From Tipula vernalis (lineage: Eukaryota > Arthropoda > Insecta > Diptera > Tipulidae), in the NCBI GenBank assembly GCA_958295665.1, contig OY282558.1, forward strand, positions 113,574,838-113,638,837: DNA of 64,000 bases, read 5' to 3'. The notes below the pieces were generated by a model. It searched no databases. It had not been told where the DNA came from and saw only the letters and a list, made by a program, of their open reading frames with translations. Every line of letters begins with the position of its first letter. The stretch's first letter is position 1. Shown in pieces: positions 22,137 through 33,879 of the stretch. A program made the translations under genes and the position numbers.

Positions 22137-22610
22137 ACTTAATTATCCGTCTAGTCAATATTCAGGTTCTTAATGAACTTGATAATACTGCCAGCCGGTA
22201 TGTGATACATACTATATGGGCTAGTTCCGCTAGAAAGACGGTAGCATTGGAGCCCAAGGACTTACAAATCGCCTGGTATCCAGAGTCCGCATATTTTGGA
22301 CTGATTAACCTATCAGCCATTCATCCAGTGGCGTATACTGTTCCACCTTAGATTAGGATTTTTTGTCAAGGTTTTCTCCTTTAACGCCGTACTTTAGCCT
22401 GTGCCAGATGGCCGAAAATGTGCCAAATGGCCTTAGTTACCAGTGATTTCCACGAGGAGGCAGCACGTACACTTGCGAATTGTGAACAGGTTACCCTGCC
22501 TAATACATGACCAGAACGGCTAACGTGATGCGCACCCTATTGGAAGGTACGGAGCTGGTAGATTAATCTACTCAACTTTGGTCCCCCCATCCAATAGACG
22601 CCAAACCACC
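22137..22610 (-). repeat. LOA-derived nonautonomous LINE copy, right part of split copy
   Basis: 22140-22235 matches (reverse strand) the LOA 3' coding end and UTR at 55420-55500. 22262-22610 matches a 5' segment shared with 44790-45165 (roughly 85% by eye) that is not found in the long LOA copy. The copy thus joins a 5' segment directly to the 3' end. Confidence 0.7.
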
Positions 22611-25509
22611 ACAAATGGGGTGGGTGATATACTACGATTAAACTGAAAAAATCACTAAAGCGATTTTATTAAAGCACAGTCTAGCCCATGATATAGTGCC
22701 TTAGTAACTGATAATCCAAATAATCTGCAATTCAGGTTTCAAAATTTCTCAATCTCCATGATATTATTTGGTGGGGTGTAAATTGTATATCCACAACTCC
22801 AAAATTCCTTTCGTAGCAGATTTCTAAACTAAAAATTTGATTCTCCAAAATAAACTTCCTTATTTTCATAATTCGATATTTTAAAATAGAGAATTTTAAG
22901 TTAATGCATAACCTATCTTTGGTAACCATTTCATTATAAAATTCTGTAGTTTGATTCTTTATCTGATGAGTAAGCTGCAGGCATGGGTTTTTTTATTTGG
23001 ACATGCTAATTTCCACAAAATAATAATGCTGATCGAATCATTGTGGAGCTGAAATTTTCCGTAGTTTCGTTTTTCGAGCGATACATTGTTGTAATTTGCA
23101 TTTTTAATGATTTATGACCAACCCCACCACCACAGGACCATTTCTAATTGTATACTTACAAAATTATATAAGCTGAACAAAAAACAAAAATATTATAATA
23201 CTATATATAAGACAAAGAATAAACCAAAATTAATTAAAAATAAGAAAATCTTTAAAGAAAACAACATAACTAAAGAAAATAAAAATATTTTAAGATTGAT
23301 AATGCAATTACTCAGTGATTCTTAATAAATTTAATGATTTTATTTGTGTTGTTACTTAAAAGAATTATAAAAGCAATGGGAATAAGAAGAAAACGAATAT
23401 AATGTGATTCACAAGACAATGTTTGTATTTAGGATTTCTTTAACCCAAACATTCTTCGCGAGCGCATTGTTGCTGTTCATACATACAATACATATTTTCT
23501 TTTCTTAAAGCAAAAAAAAAAAAAAAAATTTAATTGATTTTCGTTATATTTTGTTACATAATAGCGCGCTGCTGATGATGGATTGAAATTTGAAATACTT
23601 AAAGATCGATATGTATTCTCGCGCCGCAAGATATTCATTGTTATGTATGCGTAAACAATTTACTTATTTAGATTAAGATGTGTGAACAATTTATGAAGAT
23701 TGATCGATTCGATGTATATGATGGAATTTTCGCGCTATACATGTGAAGATAAGTTAACGATTTGCCACCGCACGATCACCAGATCAAATATATTTTTTTT
23801 TCTGTTTGGTGTGTAAATTGCACTTCGTATTATAAAAGTAACATGTGCGAACAATTTTAATTGCCAGAAAATTGATTTAACTGCGTTATAATAATTTAAT
23901 TTTTTCGCCTTCTCGAGGTTTGTTGTAAAAAAAAATTTGAAAATGTTTCATGAAAGTATATAATAAAATAATATTTTGTGAGGAAACTAAAAACTGTCTA
24001 AATATTATTGCAATTAAATTATATATTGCACACCAAATAAAACATTTGTTAACGATTTATGCCTCGTACTCTCGTCTAAATATTGAGGTCAGGAAAACAA
24101 AAAATGAATCATGAATCATAATGTATTGTATTATGTGAAAATTTAGTAGTGCACAAACACTTAATATTCAACGCGAGCGTGCGGGGGGGGAGGAGGGTCG
24201 GTACACCAAATTTTTATATACAGTACAGCTATTTTCAACGATAAGACTAATCATCTTCTCATCACTTTATGATGATTACAATATTCGTATGTGTGTTAGA
24301 TAGCATCATACATACATATGAATTCTGTTTATCTCTCCTTACAGCAATTATAAACGATATTCATTTTAATTAATTTGGGGTTTGTTTTATTGATACAATA
24401 AAATCACTTTCGAATGAATTTAATTTTTCTTTCATTTTTTCTTCTACAACCTAAACATATACTCGTATTATTTTCATTTGGTTTTGGTATCATTTTACGA
24501 CTCGTAGACTTTTATTAAAAGGAGGAGATATACATGATAATAAAATTAGATAAATAGACTAAAACTTTGCAACTCCTACTTTTATTAGTTTATTACTATA
24601 CACATTTTTTATCAGATCACAATAATCAAACACAAAGAAAATATTTAGTTTAGTACACAGCTATAAGGTGGTTAGTTTTGTGGTGGATATTGTGTTGCCG
24701 CCCGTTCACCAAACTACACAATTTTTTTTTTAATTTACTAAAAATTTACAAAGAAGTTCGATATCGTCGTTCAAATCTTTTAATAATAACACCAACAATT
24801 CAACTAACTTTATTTTAAAAAAAACAAAAAAAAATCGTCGTCTAATCAAAATGTATTTAAACAATTCATTCATTAGTTCTAATTACTAGTTTTCATTTCT
24901 TAGCTCGAAATATTGAGAACAATACAAATTACAAAGTAAATTAACAATTTTCTTTCAATATAAAAATGATGACATAAAGCTATCAGCGTAATTAAGAAAA
25001 AAAAAAAAATGGAAAAATAAAAAGAATTTGAAAAGCAAAATTTTATGAATTTTCTGTAATATGTACAGTTAATTAGTTACGATGGGGGTGATACATTATT
25101 ATGTAATTAGTATGTGGGTTATACAAATATTTGTGGGTAAAATTTTAGTTATTAGAAGATTTCCGTTTCGGAAATTTTACATATTGCGGCTTCCCCATAA
25201 TAAAACAAAATTTGTATGAATGTTGTAATTTATTATACATTCTAAAACAAAACCGGCGAGAATTTTATCTAATGTCTATAAATTTATATTTCTAATAAAA
25301 TGAAATTTCTAATTCGTAGTTTGAGTTTTAGATTTTGTTGAAATCAAAATATCGTATTTTATTTAAACAAATTTCCAATTCTATTTGCAAAATACAGTGA
25401 ATTTTATGGGTTGGGTACGAAATTCTGTTTTATATAATTCTGTTTCACAAAATTTTGTTTCACATAATTCTGCAAAAAAATTAATTGCAGATTTAATTTT
25501 TTGAAGAAT
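22611..25509. other. AT-rich noncoding stretch, no TE recognised
   Basis: Lys/Asn-coding AT frames (for example 23107-23325) look like chance. 23580-23800 contains CpG-containing patches (CTCGCGCCGCAAG at ~23618), and 24660-24720 a GTTGCCGCCCGTTCACC patch, which could be regulatory or untranslated exon sequence. A poly-G run lies at ~24182-24194. No splice-bounded exon could be supported. Confidence 0.4.
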
Positions 25510-25640
25510 TATAAAATTTTAGGTTTCATGATGTGTATGAGTGTGTGTATGTGTGTAAATGTATCCGAGCGTGTCTATTTATGTATGTATATTTGTGTGT
25601 GTATGTGTGTGTCTGTTTGTAGGTGTGGAGGAGGGGAACC
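25510..25640. repeat. ACAY-type microsatellite, left
   Basis: A TGTG/TGTA-rich array (minus-strand ACAC/ACAT) with an embedded CCGAGCGTGTCTATTTATGT segment. It matches 29125-29225 in order and orientation. It directly follows the 3' end of the first R1-like LINE. Confidence 0.8.
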
Positions 25641-27377
25641 TTCGATAAGCTTCACGTGTGAACCCATGTATCAAACACGTGAGAATGTCGGATTCTTACC
25701 GACCAAACCCCACCCCCGATAATCTATGCCGTACGGCCCCATGGAATTACCGTTAAGTATTACTTCACGAGGCAGGCTCAGCCTAGGCTGCCAACTAATC
25801 GGCTAGAATTAGCTTCTTCCCGCATTTCTGTCTCTCTCGAAGTGTCTCAGCTTTCCCATTATTCCACACGGTTAAAAACTGCGTTAGGTGATAGTCCAAT
25901 TCTCCGTGTTGCCTGTTCAACTATCTGCCTTTAGGACTCATTCCATCGTTCATGGTATCAGCCCGCGCAACTCTGTAGGGCTCCGTTTTAGTTGACTGAT
26001 TTCGACGCAAGTATATTGTTTGACGCTCCTTAGCCAGTAGATCTATTGGTGGCATACCTGCAAGGACACATGCAGACACATGACTCAAAGTCACTTAGCC
26101 TTTGAACTGCTGCAACTCTTTGTTTAAAAGTCTCCCTTTCTAACGAACTGGTCCAAATTGGTGCTCCATACATCATTATGGAAATATCAACGTTGGCGAG
26201 AAGAACCCTGCTACTCAAGCGCGCCCCTCTTGTATTCGGCATTATTCATGATAGCGCCGCGTTAACTCTACTTGCTTTTTCGCTTGAGGTAATGAGATGT
26301 GTCTTATATGACAATCTGGAATCAATCATTACTCCTAGGTACCTGATGTATGGTTGACTCACTATTTGTTGAGCACCAGTCTCCAAAGTTATGCTTTCGA
26401 TTATTTTCCTGGCAGTAATAAGGACAATTTCCGTTTTATGTTTTGCCAGTTGCAGACCAGCAGACGATAACCACTGCTGAATTAGTCTGACGGTCCTATT
26501 ACAAATCTCCTCTCTATGTTTTGCGACAACCACAATCGCAATATCGTCCGCAAAGCCAACTATCCGTGCTTCACATGGTAAGGCGAGTCGAAGAATACCA
26601 TTGTACATCACATTCCAGAGCGTAGGGCTTAGCACTGATCCCTGTGTAACTCCACCTTTCACCTCGTACGATTCTTTGGTCAAAGTAGCTCGCAACTACA
26701 CTCTCAATAGGTATTTCGCTACCTCCATCCGGGTAAGTGCATTAAATATGCAACTCCAGTTGGCCGTGTTGAATGCGTTTTTCACGTCCAATGTCACTAT
26801 GGCACAGCATTTTTTGCTGCCACGTAGCCATCGAGAACCAGATATCGCCTCTTGCGCCGTACCTGCAACGTACTTTATCGCATCCACTGTTGAGCGCGCC
26901 TTCCAAAAGAAATACTGGTATTCTGCCAGGTGTCCTGCTCTTATTGTAGTTTTTTGCAACCGGTCACATACAATTCTCTCCAAAATTTTGCCTGCAGTGT
27001 CCAAAAGACAAATTGGGCGGTAGGAGGACGGCTCTCCTGGTGGCTTGTCTCCTTTAGGCAACAATACTAGTTTCTGCTCCTTCCATTTGGTAGGGAAGAT
27101 CCTCTCAACTAAGCATCCACTGTACACCTCTGTAAAAATGTTTGGGTATGCTTTAACTGCTGACTTCAACGCAATATTTGGAACATTATCCGGACCAGGG
27201 GCTTTTTTGTTACTCACTCTGCAATATATGCTTTCAAGACCTCTTCCTCAGTGACTGGTGGCACATCTTCCTCCTCATTTTTTGATATTTCCAGTACACA
27301 ATCGGGTTGTTGCGGGAACAGATGACTTACTATATCAAACAATATTACCGGACATGTGGGGGCAGTAGTGTGATTAT

Positions 27378-28457
27378 TAGGGCAACTAAAAATATGCACT
27401 AAAAAACCGGCTTTAAGCGTTTAAAATATGCCTTAAAAATATGATTTTATGCACTTAAAATATGCCCTGTAAAAATAGAATTATATGTTTCAAATCTCCG
27501 CCATGAGAATTATTTTCCTTCCGTGGTTTTTTTTCGATTACGTTGTACAGCAAGCAACAGTCCACAAGTCTCTAGTTTAGAAATGGTTGTTTCGAGATAT
27601 CCGAAGTTAGCTGAAATAAAGATCAAATCAGATCTAACTGTGCTGTCACATAATAACTCCTTCGAAATCCTAATTGAGGCAGCTTCGTCGTCGTCCAGCG
27701 CATCAAAGATTCGAACCATATTTTCAAAATTACTCGCATAATAATTGACCGCTGCCAGCCAAGTTCCCCATCGGGTGGTAACCGGTTGCGGAGGCAGTGT
27801 AAGCCCAGGCGCCATTTCTTTAAAAGTCTCTACTCTAGACGGGGCTTTTAAAAATACTTTTTTACCGTTAGAGATTACACACACGATGAAGTCCATGGGC
27901 AAGGCAAGTTAAATGAGTTATTTTTAGGGTAAAATATTTGTATTGCCTGAGCCGCTTTTACCATGTATGGTGCAGCATCTGAAATGAACAACAAAATGGA
28001 ATCTTTAGGGAAAGTATCACCTAACAAAAAGCCGCGCAATGGTTGAATGATTCGCCCTCTCTAAGTGCGCAGTATTCAACAAAAATTTTTGTTTGTCGAT
28101 CATTTCGTTTGAATCTAAAATACCAATTATGACATTGGCCACATTTCTGCCGGTTGCGTCAGTGGTTTCATCGATTGATATCCATAAAAATTGATTTTTA
28201 AAATGGAATGCATTTTTATGCGAAATATTTTTAATAAAATTGGCAAAATATGCTTAAATTATGTAAAATATGCTCTTAAATATGCACTAATATCCAAAAT
28301 ATGAGAATATATGCATTTTTGGGTGAAATATGCAAAAATATGCACTAACAAATAGGGCTTAAAAGGTGTCGTTTTTGGTGAAACGGATTCCTGTCTTATT
28401 TTTTTCACAATATGTACACAGGAAAAAACATGCTAATGCATATTTTTGGTTGCCCTA
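27378..28457 (-). mobile_element. hAT transposon, perfect 8-bp target duplication
   Basis: The ends are TAGGGCAACTAAAAATATGC on the left and, inverted, TAGGGCAACCAAAAATATGC on the right. Both sides are flanked by GTGATTAT (27370-27377 and 28458-28465). Many subterminal AAATATGC motifs sit within ~120 bases of each end, a common arrangement for transposase binding. The internal gene is truncated and broken. Confidence 0.95.
27510..28225 (-). pseudogene. hAT transposase fragment
   Basis: Upstream part near 28200: FLWISIDETTDATGRNVAN, the usual first catalytic Asp region of hAT enzymes. It is followed by NHSTIARLF and frameshifted sequence near 28000-27900. The 27902-27510 frame holds NGKKVFLKAPSRVETFKEMA and VTTRWGTWLAAVNYYA, typical of the hAT central region. 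The C-terminal dimerisation domain is absent, so this is an internally deleted copy. Confidence 0.85.
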
Positions 28458-29124
28458 GTGATTATTTTTAAATTTTTCATTACTGTTAAGTAAGGTCTAC
28501 CTACCCCAAGGATCGCTGTCAACTTCCTCACACAATTCACGATCGAGCATGATTCATCGATTGCTTCGATCTAGCTTCACAATATCGGTGTCGCATAGTA
28601 GAGTTTCCTTGAGATCTGGCTCGCTGTTATTGCCTCTTTGCCTTGAGACATATTTTACGCAATTCCGAAATCTCTTCATTCTACGAGAAGACTGGTTTTC
28701 TACGGTTATCCACTACTCTTCTGGGCATTGCTGCATCACAAGCTTTTGTAATATGTCCTCCATCATACGCTGAAATCCGTTCTCGTCAAACTCTTTCGAC
28801 TTCCAACCCTTTGCTTCCTTATGGTACCTAGCTGAAGTCCTTCGAGGTCGCCTCTGTCAGCTCATATACAATGGCTTGATGGTTACTATGTGTATATATG
28901 TCGCTCACTCTCCATGCTATTAGTCTATCGACAAGACAGTTGCTCATGAACGTCAGGTGCATTATCGAGCTCGCGTTACCTCTAGAGAAGGTGGGCGCAT
29001 TTCCCGTATTTACTAACAAGACCGGTAAACATGCAAACGCTTCTAACAGCGCGGGACCTCTGCTGTTGGTTTCTCTGCTTCCCCACTCGATTTCCCACGC
29101 ATTGAAGTCACCGTCTATCAATAA

Positions 29125-29334
29125 TGGGTTGTGGCTTGTGTGTGTATGTGTGTAACTTTGTCCGAGTGTGTCTGCTTATGTATGTATATTTGTATGTATG
29201 TGTGCCTGTGTTTGTCTGTTTATACTCGTAGATGTGTATGTGCCTGTAAGTTTATGTGTGTGGTTGTGTGTCTAAAGAGCGTGGGAAAGTTTGTGGATGT
29301 GTGTGCGTTTTTATCGGTAGGTGATTGAAAATCT
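29125..29334. repeat. ACAY-type microsatellite, right
   Basis: A TGTG/TGTA-rich array sharing the TCCGAGTGTGTCTGCTTATG segment with 25560-25590. It separates the truncated 5' end of one R1-like LINE from the 3' end of the next. Confidence 0.8.
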
Positions 29335-30290
29335 TCGTAATACACGGCTAAAAAACATCTTCCTTTCATTAGCCATTTGTCCCCCCGAAAACCCCATTTG
29401 TATTACTTCGGGAGGTGGGGCGTGATTGGACCTTCTGAATTTTATTTTATTTATCTATTCAATTCTCCATCCAGTTATAATGTTACTAACCACTATTGGT
29501 TTTTCCTCACGCGCTAAAGGCACCGTAACTACGTTAGAAGATGTACCCGGAGTCGTGCGCTGCCTAAGCCTACTTGAGATTTTTTGTCTAGCTTCCTCGA
29601 ATTAAGGGCAGAAGAAAAACACACGTTCTGCATTCTCTCCCATACAGTCCGAGCATTCGGACATATCGGCGTGTCCAAACCCATACAGGTATGACCGGAA
29701 ACATCGATGTCCGGTTTGCAGCTGGGTCGGATATAAGTCAACTTCATCTTGTTGGCGGTTCAACCAAGTATCTGTTATTGGTAAGAGGCGGAAAGTCCAT
29801 CATCCCTTATCTCATTTGTTCCGATGTCTGAGAGATGAGCCTTTCAGATTACGATTCGCTCTAGCCGTTGAGGAGTAGCTTGTGTCGCTCCTTTGCCAAC
29901 TGTTCAATTGGTGGCATTACCGCTAATACATATGACGTATCATCTGATACCGAGCGAAATACACGGATCACTATTAGCGCACATCGTTGGATACTACATT
30001 CATATTTCTCCTATACCTGATCTTAGAATTACCCACCTGGATGGCAATGTTTTCTCGCCTTTTCCTGCTCGAGATTAATACTACTCCCGCCTAATGTTCG
30101 GCTAATAGCAGTCCCATCTTAGAAAACCACTGGTGGGGCTAAGGCCTTGTTACAGATATTTTCTGATTCGCTCTTGAATTTGTCCAACAAAAAACGCAAC
30201 GTCCCCCGTTGTTGCTTTCTCAGGTACACCATTGTACATAATATTCCAAAACAATGGACCCAGCACCGAACAGCAATTATTTTATCTAAG
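29335..30290 (-). pseudogene. Second R1/Waldo-like LINE, 3' fragment
   Basis: On the minus strand, an RT piece near 30290-30130 (GSVLGP-like, then FWNIMYNG in shifted frames) is followed by decayed sequence, then the C-terminal zinc-knuckle region at 29750-29520: CFRSYLYGFGHADMSECSDC with a later His-Cys pair, typical of R1-clade ORF2 C termini. A GC-rich GGAGGTGGGG patch near 29410 resembles 3' UTR. It is 5'-truncated and internally shortened. Confidence 0.75.
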
Positions 30291-30509
30291 TAGACAATAG
30301 ATCGATAAGTTCATGACGAAAATTATTTTTCAAAATATAGAATTTTGTAAAACAGAATTTTTTAAAACAGAATTACGTAGTGATCCCACATTTTAATTAG
30401 GGAATGTACAATTTATTTAAGAAGTGCATGAAAATCACCTTAAATTATTCGATAAATTATCCGAAATTAAAAATTTCATCTAATTCTATCTCTAACTATT
30501 CTATTGTGT

Positions 30510-31090
30510 CGTGGGAACTTGGTTATTCCTAAACCGGTTATGATGAATGTAGACGTATGCATTGGAAATGAGATTCTAAAATCATTTTTGGACAAACTCT
30601 GGAAAATGGCCAATTATTTTTAAAAGAATTTTAGTGAAATTTGACACTTGCGTTGGAAATAGGATTTTAAAATGGAGTTTAGATAAAGTTCTGGAATATG
30701 GCCAAGTAGAATCTAACTTGGCCATTAACGATTATGATGAAATTCGAGTTGTGCGTTGGAAAAGGGATCCTAGAATGACTTTTAAATGAAGTCCTGACAG
30801 CATAAAAAACATTTAAGAATTCCCACACACAAGTCATATTTTATCATAATGGATTAAGGAATATCCAAGTTCCGTCCTACTTGACCATATTCCAAAACTT
30901 TAACCAAAAATTATTTTAGAATCCCATTTCAAATTTCATCATAATTGGTTAAGGAATAACCAAATTTCACCCTACTTGACCATATTCCAGTACTTTACCT
31001 AAAAATCATTTTAGAATTCTATTTCCATCGGACGTTTCTAATTTCACTAAAATCCGTTAGATAAGTTCAATCCTAATTAGCCATCCATAT
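30510..31090. repeat. Dispersed ~110-150-bp repeat family, inverted cluster
   Basis: Units contain GGAAAT(A/G)GGATT, TAAAATGA...TTTTTGGA and TTCTGGAATATGGCCAAGTA. Three units run on the plus strand (30530-30800) and two or three on the minus strand (30840-31070). The same unit appears at 33880-34080 and in several copies at 40620-40980. No coding potential. Confidence 0.75.
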
Positions 31091-31099
31091 AATTTTTTA

Positions 31100-31619
31100 A
31101 AGGTCCAATTTGAAATTTAAAAGGTTCAATTTGAAGTGTAAAAGGATCAATTTGATGTGTAAGAGTGTAGTTGGAAACATAAAACAAAAACCAAATTGAA
31201 GGTTATTCAAAACAATCTTAAAAAATATTACCAAAAACTATGGTAAATCATAGAGACGTCTCATGTCGAATAAACACAAATTCAAATTAGTTGGGTGTAG
31301 AAAATACCTATTTGAAGGTAGAAATTATATTTCGGAAAATACAGTGAGCCCGATGCAATATACTTAAAACCACAAAAACATAATTTTCTCTTTGAGTAAA
31401 TTTACTCTCGAACTAATGCGAGATTGGTTTGAACCAGGTAAAAAATATTTATTTAGCAATTTTTTTGTTAAATTAGTTAGTATGCGTTGGAACACCGGTG
31501 AGCATGACTCAATAAATACCTTGGTTAGCTCGATCTTTTTTGTCACGTGTTCGTGACGTGATACAATTCCGCTGCGTGTTTATATGTATGTAAATAAATA
31601 GAGAGAAAGCTAAAATTGT
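31100..31619. other. AT-rich noncoding stretch
   Basis: Contains a short run of three near-repeated AAAGG(T/A)(T/C)CAATTTGA segments at 31098-31155. Otherwise featureless. Confidence 0.4.
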
Positions 31620-31764
31620 GTCTCGTCTACTGTTGTAAAATTTCCGATATTTTTAAATTTGGTAATGTTATCGGTAATATTACCGGTAACACGGGTAAAA
31701 TAGGAAACACACTTTTTATTCAATTTTTAATTACAATTTATACCAAAGAACACTAGTAAAATTT

Positions 31765-32270
31765 TGACGTTTGGACAAATGAAGTAAGATTTTTAAATAA
31801 AACACAAGCGGCTTATTATTCCTTCAAATATATTTCATCCTCTTCAAAGTAATCTCCTTCGGATACAATACACACATGCCAACGTTTTTTCCAGTGTTCG
31901 AAACAGTTGTTAAAGTCTATTGAACGTTAAAGTGTCAAAACAATGTCCCCGGAGCGATTTCTTGAGTTTCAGGAATAGCCAGAAGTCAAGCGGAGCTAAA
32001 CCAGCCGAAGGGCAATTGCGAAACAATATGGGTCGAATTTTTGGCCAAATAGTCACGTACAACCAATGCAGTGTGAGACGGCGCATTATCATGCTTAAGA
32101 TGCAAAAACCAAGAGTTTCCTGCCCAAAATTTTTGTGATGTCAACAAGATCTCTAATTGTCAATCGACGATTTTTGAGCACAAAATCCTTGACTTCATTG
32201 ACCTGGTGTTCATCGGTAGACGTTGAAGGACGGCAAGATCGTCTCCTTCAACGCCGATAGGAAATAATAA
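31765..32270 (-). pseudogene. mariner transposase fragment nested in hAT
   Basis: On the minus strand, an N-terminal helix-turn-helix fragment (NEVKDFVLKNRRLTIRDLVD, ~32190) is followed by the DNAPSHTALVVRDYLAKN block (second catalytic Asp), and then, after frameshifts, a C-terminal FNNCFEHWKKRWHVCIVSEG (~31900) ending in two stops near 31825. The middle of the gene, with the first catalytic Asp, is deleted. Confidence 0.8.
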
Positions 32271-32639
32271 ATTTTACATAAATAAGAGTTTATGATCAAT
32301 TAAACTCTTTAATCAATGTATGGTTCATCCTCGCCGACGCATTTATCATCCTCAGCCTCAACAAGATCCATAACCGAATTATTCTTACTGTCCTAGGAGA
32401 ATATGATTATGCAGCTTCCTACGTTCGATATCGACAGGTTTAAGTTGTGCAAAGTGTACGTTTGTTTTCCTGCACGATCAAAAGTCAATGAATGACGTGT
32501 TGAGCTATGTGTATAAAACCATAATTACGGAATGTGCTTTCCATTGCAGCTCTTGATGCAGGCATGCTCAAAACATCAACCGCCAAGCACTTAACACACT
32601 ACCGCCACCAAATTTAACACCCCCTTAACACACTACTGC

Positions 32640-33600
32640 CACAAACGGTCCTGAAAAAAGTTCACTTCGAACATTGTAATGCGCCAAAGACTCATATATT
32701 TTATTGCCCTTCTATTTTTTGTCCTTATATTTTGTGTGAAGTTCTGCGACATTAAAAATAAATTCAGTCGCTTCAAGTTTCTGTGATTCCGAAAGAATCT
32801 TTCCTCGAATAGCTGGTTCAAGCAAGTTTGAGAATACTTATAAGTTCTCGTAATTGGCGCAACACTACACCACTTTAGACAAAACAGCAAACTCTCAAAA
32901 AAAGATGGCCATTTAGCAATCGGAGGCAGTGCACAGTAAACAATTTCGACTAGGAGATCGTAGATGCCATCATAACTGACTTCACTTTGTCTTCGATAGC
33001 CAGGGCCTTCAGGGCATACCTGATGTAGCATGAATGTAGATCGAATGGTAGCATGAAAAATGTGCGAGTTTTTTATTTCCGAAACCATCCGTACGATTGT
33101 TGAAAATTTCAAACTGTTGATAGACTGAATCTAAGATATCGACAATGAGCAAGTTAAGTCCATGGCCGATGCACCCATACTCGATAATATAGGGATAACT
33201 TTTGTTAACCATTTTTCGGGACGCTTTATTGTTCGTTCCATTGTCAACCATGGATTCAACTTTCTTGAAAAGCAAATTTAAAAGCCAAATGTCGATTTTC
33301 CTTAGTGAGTAGATTTATAAGAAAATGCTTTGGGTGTATTGATGACATAATTTGTTATGGAGTCCCTGCGTATGTTCGACCAAAAGGATGGACCAAGGGA
33401 GAGTTGGTATCTCGCAGCAAGTTTATAGAACCGTCGCAATTTTTTCAACAAATCAATAGAAGCCGACTTTGTGATTGAGCCTAATGGAGCACCAGAAACG
33501 AAAATCGCTCGAGTAATACTTTGGTCTCATGTGGTCAACGAAATTCCAGTACACTAGAGGTTTTCATCGACTAAGACGTTGTAGCCACTTTTCTAGTTGA
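32640..33600 (-). pseudogene. hAT transposase remnant
   Basis: On the minus strand: LGPSFWSNIRRDSITNYVIN (~33400), typical of the hAT DUF659-like region, then KVESMVDNGTNNKASRKMVN and YPYIIEYGCIGHGLNLLIVD (33275-33120), the VTDNAxN...HxLNL signature. Decayed sequence continues to ~32640. The frame breaks at ~33290, ~33110 and elsewhere. Confidence 0.8.
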
Positions 33601-33879
33601 GTTGTTTGGAAAAAACATTTTTAATTTATGTTACCCATATTACCACGGTAACACCACTTTGGGTAATATTACCTAAAATTATCTATTTGACCGGTAATAT
33701 TACCACCGAGAATATTACCGTTTACATCACTAGTCTCGTCACAAAAAAAATTGTCAGTTGCTTACATATCTAGAGCTAACCTGTTGAATCATGATTTTTA
33801 TTAATTAACAAACTAACAATGGGTTTTCATTGCGTTATGGGTTATTTATTGTGGCAAACCAGGGATAGACATTTGAATA

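Larger units (their letters stand above)
17126..22139. mobile_element. Ty3/gypsy element with inverted gag-protease half
   Basis: A 48-bp direct repeat starting TGTAACGATATGGCG lies at both ends (17126-17174 and 22092-22139), differing by one substitution and one A. Between them, gag and protease read leftward from ~19377, while RT, RNase H and integrase read rightward from 19381, so the two halves are head to head. In known Ty3/gypsy elements all these domains are collinear. The insertion splits a LOA-derived LINE whose flanks (GGACCCT / CTTAATTATCCG) are adjacent in the intact LINE at ~55490. No target duplication is evident. Either the 48-bp repeats are remnants of LTRs, or the element has very short terminal repeats. 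Confidence 0.8.
26030..29121 (-). pseudogene. R1-like ORF2: endonuclease and reverse transcriptase, broken
   Basis: The endonuclease at 29121-28828 has IDGDFNAWEIEWGS and ends SDIYTHSNHQAI, where the usual catalytic SDH is SNH. After the hAT insertion, the RT runs 27399-26246: NKKAPGPDNVPNIALKSA, SSYRPICLLDTAGKILERI, VTLDVKNAFNTANW (palm Asp), TQGSVLSPTLWN and GFADDIAIVVV (YADD-type box), then the thumb RYLGVMIDSRLSYKTH. Frame changes occur at 27217, 26695 and 26245. A further segment (PIWTSSLERETFKQRV) ends near 26030. It encoded the target-primed reverse transcription enzyme of the element. Confidence 0.88.
25641..29124 (-). mobile_element. R1/Waldo-like LINE, 5'-truncated, split by hAT
   Basis: Endonuclease-RT order on the minus strand, flanked on both sides by homologous ACAY-type microsatellite, as expected for Waldo-type R1-clade elements that target such repeats. 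The 5' side begins abruptly within the endonuclease (~29121), so it is 5'-truncated. A hAT copy at 27378-28457 interrupts it between the endonuclease and RT. The 3' part (25641-26030) is noncoding or decayed coding. Confidence 0.8.
31628..33732 (-). mobile_element. Second hAT transposon with 8-bp target duplication
   Basis: GTCTCGTC lies on both sides (31620-31627 and 33733-33740). The diverged ends read TACTGTTGTAAAATTTCC on the left and TAGTGATGTAAACGGTAATA inverted on the right. Subterminal palindromic GGTAATATTACC motifs lie near both ends (31680 and 33660-33700). The element contains hAT transposase remnants on the minus strand and a mariner fragment at its left side. Confidence 0.88.

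Noticed and set aside
17126..22139. An endogenous retrovirus with envelope gene
   Set aside because: No frame with signal peptide or membrane segment follows the integrase before the terminal repeat, so it is treated as a plain Ty3/gypsy retrotransposon.
25501..25722. Cys/Val/Met-rich frame
   Set aside because: It is a translation of the TGTG/TGTA microsatellite.
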